DNA of 64,000 nucleotides from Lagopus muta (lineage: Eukaryota > Chordata > Aves > Galliformes > Phasianidae): the NCBI RefSeq assembly GCF_023343835.1, contig NC_064437.1:5718001-5782000 (forward strand), in the 5' to 3' direction. Positions within the stretch are counted from its first letter, which is position 1; each line of letters opens with the position of its first letter. Shown in pieces: positions 47,214 through 56,500 of the stretch. Below the pieces are notes generated by a model. It was not told where the DNA came from, made no database searches, and was given only the letters and a program-made list of their open reading frames with translations. Both the position numbers and the translations under genes were made by a program.

Positions 47214-48326
47214 ATGAAACTCACCCTGACTCTCTCCCTGACTGTGGCTCTGTCCATAGTTTCATTTATCTGGGATGGCTTTGGCCGTTCCAGCTTTCAT
47301 GGCCTGGTCTCTGACAGCGAGCAAAAGCTGGCCCTCCCTGACAAGCAGCTGCTCGCTGACACCCAGGGCCAGGCCTCCAACTGGCTCCATCAGCTTGGAC
47401 TTTCTCACAGATGGGTCTGGTCCAGGCTGAGAAGACTCAGTATTGCAGAGGTCCCAAAGCAGCAGACCAAAGGCATAGAACAGCAGGCCTTCACTGGGCC
47501 CTGGTGGTCTGGCCTTTCAATGCTCCCTGTCAGGATCCAGAAGAGTGACAGCAAGATGGACCCTGCTCAGGAGCAGCAGCCTGTCGACACCGAGCACCAG
47601 GCTTCAAACTGGCCCTGCTGGCTTGGCCTGTCCACTTGCCCCAGATGGGTCCGATACAGGGTTGGCAAAGTTGTCCGTGCGGAGGTCCCAAAGCAGCAGA
47701 CCAAAGGCACGGAACAGAAGGCCTTCACCGGGCCCTGGTGGTCTGGCCTTTCAATGCTCCCTGTCAGGATCCAGAAGAGTGTCAGCAAGATGGTCCCTGC
47801 TCAGGAGCAGCAGCCTGTCGACACCGAGCACCAGGCTTCAAACTGGCCCTGCTGGCTTGGCCTGTCCACTTGCCCCAGACGGGTCCGATACAGGGTTGGC
47901 AAAGTTGTCCGTGCAGAGGTCCCAAAGCAGCAGACCAAAGGCACGGAACAGAAGGCCTTCACCAGGCCCTGGTGGTCTGGCCTTTCAATGCTCCCTGTCA
48001 GGATCCAGAAGAGTGACAGCAAGATGGACCCTGCTCAGGAGCAGCATCCTGTCGACACCGAGCACCAGGCTTCAAACTGGCCCTGTTGGCTTGGCCTGTC
48101 CACTTGCCCCAGACGGGTCCGGTACAGGGTCGGCAGAGTCATCACTGCAAAGGGCCTGAAGCAGGAGCCCCTGGGTATGGCGAAGAAGTCCTTCAGCTTG
48201 CCATACCCCCTGGATCTCCTCTGGGACTACACTGCTCGGCACACATTAGCTTCGTTCATTACGGGGGCGTTGGTAGTCATCTTCATTGAGTGCCTACTGT
48301 GGATTGCTCATCGTCTCTGGAGATAA
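47214..48326 (+). CDS. Unrecognised repeat-containing membrane protein, long copy A
   Basis: 370 residues from the ATG, which has A at -3. An N-terminal hydrophobic stretch MKLTLTLSLTVALSIVSFIW fits a signal peptide. A degenerate first repeat (QASNWLHQLGL ... KQQTKG) is followed by three 78-residue repeats starting at bases 47,531, 47,765 and 47,999. Each has PAQEQQPVDTEHQASNWPCW, LGLSTCP, RVRYRVGKVVRAEVPKQQ and FTGPWWSGLSML-type segments; the last grades into a divergent C-terminus. Residues about 345-365 (LASFITGALVVIFIECLLWI) look like a membrane segment with an internal Glu, leaving only HRLWR behind it. This predicts a type I membrane protein with two Cys per repeat and no evident N-glycosylation sequon. 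I recognise no known domain, and function is unknown. Coding status is inferred from architecture and conservation between copies. Confidence 0.6.
   Translation: MKLTLTLSLTVALSIVSFIWDGFGRSSFHGLVSDSEQKLALPDKQLLADTQGQASNWLHQLGLSHRWVWSRLRRLSIAEVPKQQTKGIEQQAFTGPWWSGLSMLPVRIQKSDSKMDPAQEQQPVDTEHQASNWPCWLGLSTCPRWVRYRVGKVVRAEVPKQQTKGTEQKAFTGPWWSGLSMLPVRIQKSVSKMVPAQEQQPVDTEHQASNWPCWLGLSTCPRRVRYRVGKVVRAEVPKQQTKGTEQKAFTRPWWSGLSMLPVRIQKSDSKMDPAQEQHPVDTEHQASNWPCWLGLSTCPRRVRYRVGRVITAKGLKQEPLGMAKKSFSLPYPLDLLWDYTARHTLASFITGALVVIFIECLLWIAHRLWR
47531..48160 (+). repeat. 234-bp internal repeats of copy A
   Basis: Repeat units begin with CAGGATCCAGAAGAGTG at 47,531, 47,765 and 47,999, spaced exactly 234 bases (78 codons). 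Differences between units are few, such as TGG/CGG and GAC/GTC swaps that change residues. Confidence 0.95.
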
Positions 48327-48347
48327 GCAGAAAGACCTCTGGAACAG

Positions 48348-48674
48348 GTGAGCGATGAGATGCATTGCAGAGGAAAGGGGGCTGCTGGTGGGGAGAGGGA
48401 ACCACAAAGACCTTGTCCGTGAAAGCTTTCAAGGAGAGCAGGCTCCCAAAGGTCCAGTACCTCTCCCCAAGGACTCGCTCATTCGCAGGGTGACACCCAC
48501 TGGAAGCCCCCTGTGGAACACGGGGCCTGCTGGAGGTGGTGCGAGCCCCATGCGCTGCACTGAGCAGTCCTGTGAGGGTGAACTACCTCCAAAGGAAGCC
48601 AAGCCCTGAAAAATAACGCGCTGTAAAACGAGCCTTTTTCCCTCTCACTGTGATCGTCCTCTGTTCACTTCCAG
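48348..48674 (+). other. Possible 3' UTR intron of copy A
   Basis: AACAG then GTGAGCGA 21 bases after the stop codon looks like a donor, and TTCACTTCCAG before AGAACAG looks like an acceptor. The same pair exists in C (53,325-53,651) and E. A stop so close to the junction would not trigger decay. An open frame of 84 codons (48,355-48,609) lies inside it in all three long copies; probably not translated. Confidence 0.35.
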
Positions 48675-48913
48675 AGAACAGAGGAAATGGTGTGAGCTTG
48701 TAAGAAAAAACTGTTCAGAGCAACAGCTGTGAGCAAGAAACAACTGTTCAGATCAGCAGCTGTGGAGCAAGACAAGTGGCATGAGAACCAAGGACGCCTT
48801 TAGAAGAAGAAAGAACATGTCACGACTCTAATTGGATAAGCTTCTGTGTGAACGACTGAAGAGTGTTTTTGCAGAATGCTCTGCTAACATGTATCAACAA
48901 AGTAGTGCTTAAC

Positions 48914-48919
48914 AATAAA
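48914..48919 (+). terminator. polyA signal of long copy A
   Basis: AATAAA about 590 bases after the stop, with a GT-rich tract following (ctggtgtgctgttatgt). Confidence 0.6.
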
Positions 48920-48959
48920 GCAGAATAACAGCTTTTAACCACACTGGTGTGCTGTTATG

Positions 48960-49590
48960 TCTCTAGCGTGTCCTGAGAGTCCAGAGACTTCCCCACATGA
49001 GCTTCCATGGGAAAATGTCAGAGAAAGGAGACTGCTAATGGTTACGACCTGGTTTGAGATGAATAAAAGGCACACCTACTGGAGGACGTGTCATTTTGGT
49101 GCCAAGGGGCCCGGGGTATGAGTACCACAAAAGGCGGTGCTGCAAGAGACAGCCGCTGTGTGCGGGTTTGGGGGCACAGGCCTGGAGTAAAGGGAGGGAA
49201 CTGGGCTGGGAGAAAAGAGGCATCTATGACTGTGAGGAGGCACAGGCACAATGAGCCAGAAGAAGAGAGCACATCCTGATAGGATGCCAATGTTCCACGT
49301 GAGATAATCTGGAGTGACCTTGAGTACACTGGGAGGTCCCGTGTCCTAATAGGCACGCTGGCTAGCCTGTAAGGCACCTTTAAGGCACAGGATCAATGGT
49401 ATTAATCCTGCTTACAACATCACGCACAGCAGCCAGCATCCTTGACATACGCACTTTGGCGCTGCGCTTGCTGGAGAAATAAGTAAAGTACTGTCTTTAG
49501 GAATGAGGGAACAGAAAGGCGGCAGCCCCGTGTGTTTTGGGGCCTTGCCCTGCCCTGGTTGGTCCCAGCTGCAGGAAGGGGGACTCACTG
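48960..49590 (+). other. Spacer between long A and short B
   Basis: Unique to the array but repeated in each unit (54,000-54,600 and 59,200-59,800). It holds a second AATAAA near 49,060. Small open frames on both strands are conserved only because the copies are young. Confidence 0.5.
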
Positions 49591-49680
49591 TTACAGAGGG
49601 CGCAGAGCAGCAGCCACTGGGTAGGGACCAGCAGTCCTTCAAGGGGCCCTGCTGGCCTGGCCTTTCAAGGTACCCTATCA
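49590..49680 (+). pseudogene. Decayed repeat fragment upstream of short copy B
   Basis: One frame reads VTEGAEQQPLGRDQQSFKGP then CWPGLSRYPI, recognisably the same as the repeat segment AEVPKQQTKGTEQKAFTGPW then WSGLSMLPVR. It is a leftover of an older repeat unit before the shared gene start. Equivalents lie at about 54,567-54,657 and 59,790-59,880. Confidence 0.55.
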
Positions 49681-49818
49681 GTCTTGGCACAGTCACGCTG
49701 GCAGCCTCCCGCAGCTCAGATACGCAGGGCAGCCGCTCTGTACTGGAGGTTACCTCTGGAGCTCCGCTCAAGGTAGCAGCCACTTTGTGTGTTGGATTGT
49801 TCCTTGGGAGAGAACAGG

Positions 49819-50199
49819 ATGAAACTCACCCTGACTCTCTCCCTGACTGTGGCTCTGTCCATAGTTTCATTTATCTGGGATGGCTTTGGCCGTTCCAGCT
49901 CTCATGGCCTGGTCTCTGACAGCGAGCAAAAGCTGGCCCTCCCTGACAAGCAGCTGCTCGCTGACACCCAGGGCCAGGCCTCCAACTGGCTCCATCAGCT
50001 TGGACTTTCTCACAGATGGGTCTGGTCCAGGCTGAGCAGAGTCATTATTGCAGAGGTTCCAAAGCAGCAGACCAAAGGCACAGAAGAGCAGGCCTTCACA
50101 GGGCCCTGGTGTTCTGGCCTTCTCCCTGTCAGGATCTGGAAGAGTGTCAGCAAGATGGTCCCTGCTCAGGAGCAGCAGCCTGTCAACACTGACCACTAG
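49819..50199 (+). CDS. Short copy B of the repeat-protein family (no membrane segment)
   Basis: 126 residues from the ATG. The signal-like N-terminus and first repeat are the same as in copy A. Then, early in the second repeat (QEQQPVNTDH), the Gln codon CAG of the long copies is TAG, which ends the protein. A 6-base in-frame deletion (GLLPVR instead of GLSVLPVR) distinguishes B from D and F. Homology to the repeats continues past the stop but is decayed. If translated, the product would be secreted rather than membrane-bound; it may equally be a pseudogene. The shared stop shows the truncation is older than the triplication. Confidence 0.4.
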   Translation: MKLTLTLSLTVALSIVSFIWDGFGRSSSHGLVSDSEQKLALPDKQLLADTQGQASNWLHQLGLSHRWVWSRLSRVIIAEVPKQQTKGTEEQAFTGPWCSGLLPVRIWKSVSKMVPAQEQQPVNTDH

Positions 50200-50470
50200 G
50201 CTTCAAACTGGCCCTGTAGGCTTGGCCTCTCCTCCTGACCCAAATGGCTTTCGTACAGGGTCAGCAGTGTTCCTCTTACAGATGGCCTGTAAGACCAACC
50301 CCTGGGCACCAAGCAGAAGGCCTTCAAGAAGCCTTACTGGCCTGGCCTTTCAGCGTACTTCATCAGGATCTGCGAAAAGGGTCAGCAAGATGGCTGTGCC
50401 TGAGGAGGATCAGCATTGGACACACTGTCCCATGGATGTTTGGCTTCCCAGTCACAGAGGGACCAGAGCA
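50200..50470 (+). pseudogene. Decayed repeat tail behind short copy B
   Basis: Continues with recognisable repeat sequence (cttcaaactggccctgtagg and later aggccttcaagaagcc) but with stops in the original frame, deletions, and no C-terminal membrane segment. A second reading frame stays open across it. Confidence 0.65.
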
Positions 50471-50599
50471 CAAACCAAGGCTCTGAATTTGCACGTGCAG
50501 TCTGTCTGTAGGATGTTAAGCATGACAGGGTCATTTGTAGCTGGTTCACCACACCTCCAGGCCAGCGTTGCAGGGATCACACCGCTGGCTCACCAGTTT

Positions 50600-51500
50600 T
50601 CCTTCCCAACAGTGAAGCAGCAGCAGCGGCAGCAGCCGCAGCTTATCGTCGTGCTCCAGAGTTTGCGCTGTCACCCCACACGCGGGCACGGTGCGAGGGA
50701 CCAGCTCTCCTCACCAGCAGCCTCCCGAGGCGATCCCCGTCCCCGAAGCGCAGCGTGGGTTGAGCGGCACGCGACGGGATCCCCGCGGGGCTCGGAGCTC
50801 ACATCCCGCCCTCAGCCCCAGAGCAGCGGGCCGGGACCGCGCCGCGGCTCCGTTCCGCTCGGGCGTTGCCAGCGGCTCCGCCTCCGCAGCCGCCTCAGGT
50901 GCCGGCGGGGGGGCGACTCCCGCCACGCGAGCACCGGCCTCGGGATCCGAGCACCGCGCTGCCGCTCCGCTCCTGCCCGCCGGCTCAGGTAGGAGTCCCG
51001 TCGGGGCGCCGTCCGCGCCGCGGGCGGGAAGGCGCCGCGTCTCGCCTCATGTCGCCTCGCCCCGTCCCGCTCAGAGGCCCTCGGGGCGGCTCGGGGTGCC
51101 GGGAGCTGAGCGGTGCCGTTCGGGTGGTCCGTGGGACGGCGGTGCGCGCTCTCGGTGCCCGCGGGGCGCGGAGGACAGCGCTGTGTTTGTGCTGACGGAT
51201 CTCTGCAGCGGCTGCACAGCAGCGGGGTCACTGCTGGGCTCACACAGCCGTCCCGTTCCCGTGCTACAGGCGTGCCCTGTGTGCGCGCCGCGATGCGATG
51301 GGGCTGTGGCGGTGTTTCGGCTGCGAGGCTGCGGTGGCATTGGCAAAGTTGCATCTGCGTACTGCCGAGTGCGAGCACGCAGCTCAAAGCTGTTCTTTCC
51401 TGTTATTTGCACCTGGTGGTGACGGTGCGCGTGTTTCCTGAGCCCTGGGTGCTGAGCGCTGCTTCCAAGGCTGTGCTATCGGGAGGGTTTGTAACGTAGC
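50600..51500. promoter_or_regulatory. CpG island 1 of the array (probable promoter of long copy C)
   Basis: Abruptly GC- and CpG-rich, beginning with a CAG/CGG microsatellite at about 50,618. It carries a donor-like site and lies 0.9-1.8 kb upstream of long copy C on the same strand. An almost identical island occurs at 55,600-56,500. Confidence 0.75.
50800..50988 (+). other. Putative untranslated exon 1 of copy C
   Basis: CCGGCTCAG followed by GTAGGAGT at 50,989 is a good donor inside the CpG island. The 5' end is not visible and 50,800 is a placeholder. Confidence 0.4.
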
Positions 51501-51579
51501 TCAGGAGGCAGGAGCACACACCGGCCTCCGAACCAAACTGCCTTGTAATTCTGACAGAACTGTGCTGCTCTCATTTCAG

Positions 51580-51656
51580 ATTGGATGCACTAAGTCACAA
51601 CTAGAGAGTATAGTGGGTCCTAGGCTTTATTATCTCAGTTTCTTACTACATCTCAG
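51580..51656 (+). other. Putative untranslated exon 2 of copy C
   Basis: The acceptor CTCTCATTTCAG ends at 51,579, and a weaker donor CAG then GTGTAC follows at 51,657. The coding exon could begin after the pyrimidine-rich acceptor GCCTCCCGCAG near 52,320, about 105 bases before the ATG. Confidence 0.3.
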
Positions 51657-52424
51657 GTGTACGCAGCGTTGATGAGCACGCTGGCTGTCATTATCCCACA
51701 ATGTTGGTGTTTCAAGGAGCTTTTCCTGAGGTCTGATGCCGGTCAAAAAGGGCCGATGACAGAGCTGCGTGGCAGCACTGCGTGTTTTGGGGCTTTACCT
51801 TGCGCTGGCTGGTCCCAGCTGCAGGAAGGGGATGTGTGTCTTCCCAGGCCTCCCCAGCACACCGGTGCCTGGGAGCTGTTCATTAGGAGCTCCCAGAGAA
51901 ATATACCAAGGCAGTCATTTCAGCTGTGCTTTGGGCCACAGAGTTGTGTCTGGGGCTCATAGTTCTGCAGTGCCTAGTGAACTGTTCAGCTTCTGGCTTT
52001 CCTCTCAAGTGAGCTTTGCACACTGCCCCCAAAGGCTTTTGAGGTGAATCGTGTTTCGATTTGCCTAACGGAGCCACCACTGAAAGGAGCCTGGATGTGG
52101 CTCTGGCCACGGCTCCTTCTTGCTGACAAGTGCAGGGCAATGCCCAAAACATGAGGGGTTTGGGCCCACTGTCCTGCTGCGCAGAACGTCCTGTGCTGGG
52201 GACAGCAGCAGTGCCAGCAGGCTTCCAAGTCCTCCCCAGCTCTGTCACAGTCTCCTTTGTGACATCACAAAGCCGGCATGACATCAGTCTTGGCACAGTC
52301 ACGCTGGCAGCCTCCCGCAGCTCAGATACGCAGGGCAGCCGCTCTGTACTGGAGGTTACCTCTGGAGCTCCGCTCAAGGTAGCAGCCACTTTGTGTGTTG
52401 GATTGTTCCTTGGGAGAGAACAGG

Positions 52425-53303
52425 ATGAAACTCACCCTGACTCTCTCCCTGACTGTGGCTCTGTCCATAGTTTCATTTATCTGGGATGGCTTTGGCCGTT
52501 CCAGCTTTCATGGCCTGGTCTCTGACAGCGAGCAAAAGCTGGCCCTCCCTGACAAGCAGCTGCTCGCTGACACCCAGGGCCAGGCCTCCAACTGGCTCCA
52601 TCAGCTTGGACTTCCTCGCAGATGGGTCTGGTTCAGGCTGAGAAGACTCAGTATTGCAGAGGTCCCAAAGCAGCAGACCAAAGGCATAGAACAGCAGGCC
52701 TTCACTGGGCCCTGGTGGTCTGGCCTTTCAATGCTCCCTGTCAGGATCCAGAAGAGTGTCAGCAAGATGGTCCCTGCTCAGGAGCAGCAGCCTGTCGACA
52801 CCGAGCACCAGGCTTCAAACTGGCCCTGCTGGCTTGGCCTGTCCACTTGCCCCAGACGGGTCCGATACAGGGTTGGCAAAGTTGTCCGTGCGGAGGTCCC
52901 AAAGCAGCAGACCAAAGGCACGGAACAGAAGGCCTTCACCGGGCCCTGGTCGTCTGGCCTTTCAATGCTCCCTGTCAGGATCCAGAAGAGTATCAGCAAA
53001 TTGGTCCCTGCTCAGGAGCAGCAGCCTGTCGACACCGAGCACCAGGCTTCAAACTGGCCCTGCTGGCTTGGCCTGTCCACTTGCCCCAGACGGGTCCGGT
53101 ACAGGGTCGGCAGAGTCATCACTGCAAAGGGCCTGAAGCAGGAGCCCCTGGGTATGGCGAAGAAGTCCTTCAGCTTGCCATACCCCCTGGACCTCCTCTG
53201 GGACTACACTGCTCGGCACACATTAGCTTCGTTCATTATGGGGGCGTTGGTAGTCATCTTCATTGAGTGCCTACTGTGGATTGCTCATCGTCTCTGGAGA
53301 TAA
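52425..53303 (+). CDS. Long copy C of the repeat membrane-protein family
   Basis: 292 residues; the same architecture as copy A but one 78-residue repeat fewer (repeat starts at 52,742 and 52,976). Membrane segment at about residues 267-287, with Met in place of Thr (SFIMGALVV). It has its own CpG island upstream, unlike copy A. Reading frame and ends are preserved despite the repeat loss, which fits a real protein tolerant of repeat number. Function unknown. Confidence 0.6.
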   Translation: MKLTLTLSLTVALSIVSFIWDGFGRSSFHGLVSDSEQKLALPDKQLLADTQGQASNWLHQLGLPRRWVWFRLRRLSIAEVPKQQTKGIEQQAFTGPWWSGLSMLPVRIQKSVSKMVPAQEQQPVDTEHQASNWPCWLGLSTCPRRVRYRVGKVVRAEVPKQQTKGTEQKAFTGPWSSGLSMLPVRIQKSISKLVPAQEQQPVDTEHQASNWPCWLGLSTCPRRVRYRVGRVITAKGLKQEPLGMAKKSFSLPYPLDLLWDYTARHTLASFIMGALVVIFIECLLWIAHRLWR

Positions 53304-53890
53304 GCAGAAAGACCTCTGGAACAGGTGAGCGATGAGATGCATTGCAGAGGAAAGGGGGCTGCTGGTGGGGAGAGGGAACCACAAAGACCTTGTCCGTGAA
53401 AGCTTTCAAGGAGAGCATGCTCCCAAAGGTCCAGTACCTCTCCCCAAGGACTCGCTCATTCGCAGGGTGACACCCACTGGAAGCCCCCTGTGGAACACGG
53501 GGCCTGCTGGAGGTGGTGCGAGCCCCATGCGCTGCACTGAGCAGTCCTGTGAGGGTGAACTACCTCCAAAGGAAGCCAAGCCCTGAAAAATAACGCTCTG
53601 TAAAACGAGCCTTTTTCCCTCTCACTGTGATCGTCCTCTGTTCACTTCCAGAGAACAGAGGAAATGGTGTGAGCTTGTAAGAAAAAACTGTTCAGAGCAA
53701 CAGCTGTGAGCAAGAAAAAACTGTTCATATCAGCAGCTGTGGAGCAAGACAAGTGGCATGAGAACCAAGGACGCCTTTAGAAGAAGAAAGAACATGTCAC
53801 GACTCTAATTGGATAAGCTTCTGTGTGAACTACTGAAGAGTGTTTTTGCAGAATGCTCTGCTAACATGTATCAACAAAGTAGTGCTTAAC

Positions 53891-53896
53891 AATAAA
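53891..53896 (+). terminator. polyA signal of long copy C
   Basis: AATAAA in the same position relative to the stop as in copies A and E. Confidence 0.6.
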
Positions 53897-54795
53897 GCAG
53901 AATAACAGCTTTTAACCACACTGGTGTGCTGTTATGTCTCTAGCGTGTCCTGAGAGTCCAGAGACTTCCCCACATGAGCTTCCATGGGAAAATGTCAGAG
54001 AAAGGAGACTGCTAATGGTTACAACCTGGTTTGAGATGAATAAAAGGCACACCTACTGGAGGACGTGTCATTTTGGTGCCAAGGGGCCCGGGGTATGAGT
54101 ACCACAAAAGGCGGTGCTGCAAGAGACAGCCGCTGTGTGCGGGTTTGGGGGCACAGGCCTGGAGTAAAGGGAGGGAACTGGGCTGGGAGAAAAGAGGCAT
54201 CTATGACTGTGAGGAGGCACAGGCACAATGAGCCAGAAGAAGAGAGCACATCCTGATAGGATGCCAATGTTCCACGTGAGATAATCTGGAGTGACCTTGA
54301 GTACACTGGGAGGTCCCGTGTCCTAATAGGCACGCTGGCTAGCCTGTAAGGCACCTTTAAGGCACAGGATCAATGGTATTAATCCTGCTTACAACATCAC
54401 GCACAGCAGCCAGCATCCTTGACATACGCACTTTGGCGCTGCGCTTGCTGGAGAAATAAGTAAAGTACTGTCTTTAGGAATGAGGGAACAGAAAGGCGGC
54501 AGCCCCGTGTGTTTTGGGGCCTTGCCCTGCCCTGGTTGGTCCCAGCTGCAGGAAGGGGGACTCATTGTTACAGAGGGCACAGAGCAGCAGCCACTGGGTA
54601 GGGACCAGAAGTCCTTCAAGGGGCCCTGCTGGCCTGGCCTTTCAAGGTACCCTATCAGTCTTGGCACAGTCACGCTGGCAGCCTCCCGCAGCTCAGATAC
54701 GCAGGGCAGCCGCTCTGTACTGGAGGTTACCTCTGGAGCTCCGCTCAAGGTAGCAGCCACTTTGTGTGTTGGATTGTTCCTTGGGAGAGAACAGG

Positions 54796-55182
54796 ATGAA
54801 ACTCACCCTGACTCTCTCCCTGACTGTGGCTCTGTCCATAGTTTCATTTATCTGGGATGGCTTTGGCCGTTCCAGCTTTCATGGCCTGGTCTCTGACAGC
54901 GAGCAAAAGCTGGCCCTCCCTGACAAGCAGCTGCTCGCTGACACCCAGGGCCAGGCCTCCAACTGGCTCCATCAGCTTGGACTTTCTCACAGATGGGTCT
55001 GGTCCAGGCTGAGCAGAATCATTATTGCAGAGGTTCCAAAGCAGCAGACCAAAGGCACAGAAGAGCAGGCCTTCACAGGGCCCTGGTGCTCTGGCCTTTC
55101 AGTGCTCCCTGTCAGGATCTGGAAGAGTGTCAGCAAGATGGTCCCTGCTCAGGAGCAGCAGCCTGTCAACACTGACCACTAG
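54796..55182 (+). CDS. Short copy D of the repeat-protein family
   Basis: 128 residues ending at the same TAG as B and F. Same signal-like N-terminus and first repeat as the long copies, without the membrane segment. It lacks the 6-base deletion of B. Could be a secreted short form or a transcribed pseudogene. Confidence 0.4.
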   Translation: MKLTLTLSLTVALSIVSFIWDGFGRSSFHGLVSDSEQKLALPDKQLLADTQGQASNWLHQLGLSHRWVWSRLSRIIIAEVPKQQTKGTEEQAFTGPWCSGLSVLPVRIWKSVSKMVPAQEQQPVNTDH

Positions 55183-55465
55183 GCTTCAAACTGGCCCTGT
55201 AGGCTTGGCCACTCCTCCTGCCCCAAAAGGCTTTCGTACAGGGTCAGCAGTGTTCCTCTTACAGATGGCCTGTAAGACCAACCCCTGGGCACCAAGCAGA
55301 CGGCCTTCAAGAAGCCTTACTGGCCTGGCCTTTCAGCATACTTCATCAGGATCTGCGAAAAGGGTCAGCAAGATGGCTGTGCCTGAGGAGGATCAGCACT
55401 GGACACACTGTCCCATGGATGTTTGGCTTCCCAGTCACAGAGAGACCAGAGCACAAACCAAGGCT
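55183..55465 (+). pseudogene. Decayed repeat tail behind short copy D
   Basis: Same decayed continuation as behind B (50,200-50,470), with a few substitutions. No usable frame leads into a membrane segment. Confidence 0.65.
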
Positions 55466-55599
55466 CTGAATTTGCACGTGCAGTCTGTCCGTAGGATGTT
55501 AAGCATGACAGGGTCATTTGTAGCTGGTTCACCACACCTCCAGACCAGCGTTGCAGGGATCACACCGCTGGCTCACCAGTTTTCCTTCCCAACAGTGAA

Positions 55600-56500
55600 G
55601 CAGCAGCAGCAGCAGCGGCAGCGGCAGCAGCCGCAGCTTATCGTCGTGCTCCAGAGTTTGCGCTGCCACCTCACACGCGGGCACGGTGCGAGGGACCAGC
55701 TCTCCTCACCAGCAGCCTCCCGAGGCGATCCCCGTCAACGAAGCGCAGCGTGGGTTGAGCGGCACGCGACGGGATCCCCGCGGGGCTCGGAGCTCACATC
55801 CCGCCCTCAGCCCCAGAGCAGCGGGCCGGGACCGCGCCGCGGCTCCGTTCCGCTCGGGCGTTGCCAGCGGCTCCGCCTCCGCAGCCGCCTCAGGTGCCGG
55901 CGGGGGGGCGACTCCCGCCACGCGAGCACCGGCCTCGGGATCCGAGCACCGCGCTGCCGCTCCGCTCCTGCCCGCCGGCTCAGGTAGGAGTCCCGTCGGG
56001 GCGCCGTCCGCGCCGCGGGCGGGAAGGCGCCGCGTCTCGCCTCATGTCGCCTCGCCCCGTCCCGCTCAGAGGCCCTCGGGGCGGCTCGGGGTGCCGGGAG
56101 CTGAGCGGTGCCGTTCGGGTGGTCCGTGGGACGGCGGTGCGCGCTCTCGGTGCCCGCGGGGCGCGGAGGACAGCGCTGTGTTTGTGCTGACGGATCTCTG
56201 CAGCGGCTGCACAGCAGCGGGGTCACTGCTGGGCTCACACAGCCGTCCCGTTCCCGTGCTACAGGCGTGCCCTGTGTGCGCGCCGCGATGCGATGGGGCT
56301 GTGGCGGTGTTTCGGCTGCGAGGCTGCGGTGGCATTGGCAAAGTTGCATCTGCGTACTGCCGAGTGCGAGCACGCAGCTCAAAGCTGTTCTTTCCTGTTA
56401 TTTGCACCTGGTGGTGACGGTGCGCGTGTTTCCTGAGCCCTGGGTGCTGAGCGCTGCTTCCAAGGCTGTGCTATCGGGAGGGTTTGTAACGTAGCTCAGG
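55600..56500. promoter_or_regulatory. CpG island 2 of the array (probable promoter of long copy E)
   Basis: Near-identical to the island at 50,600-51,500, offset by 4,995 bases, with the CAG/CGG tract 12 bases longer (about 55,607-55,635). Donor-like CTCAG then GTAGGAGT at 55,984; acceptor equivalent near 56,574. Confidence 0.75.

Noticed and set aside
47531-48160. CRISPR-like or satellite array
   Set aside because: The 234-bp units are contiguous, in frame and only three or fewer per copy, with no spacers.
48355-48609. 84-codon ATG-led frame after each long copy
   Set aside because: Lies in the 3' UTR or a likely 3' UTR intron; no recognisable features. Noted under the 3' UTR intron instead.
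50691-51422. 243-codon frame in the array CpG island (also at 55,686-56,417)
   Set aside because: GC-driven open frame that reads straight through the good splice donor at 50,989; conserved only because the units are near-identical copies.
51883-52389. 168-codon minus-strand frame upstream of long copy C (also at 56,878-57,384)
   Set aside because: Starts antisense to the shared region before the plus-strand genes; kept open in copies through recent duplication rather than visible selection.
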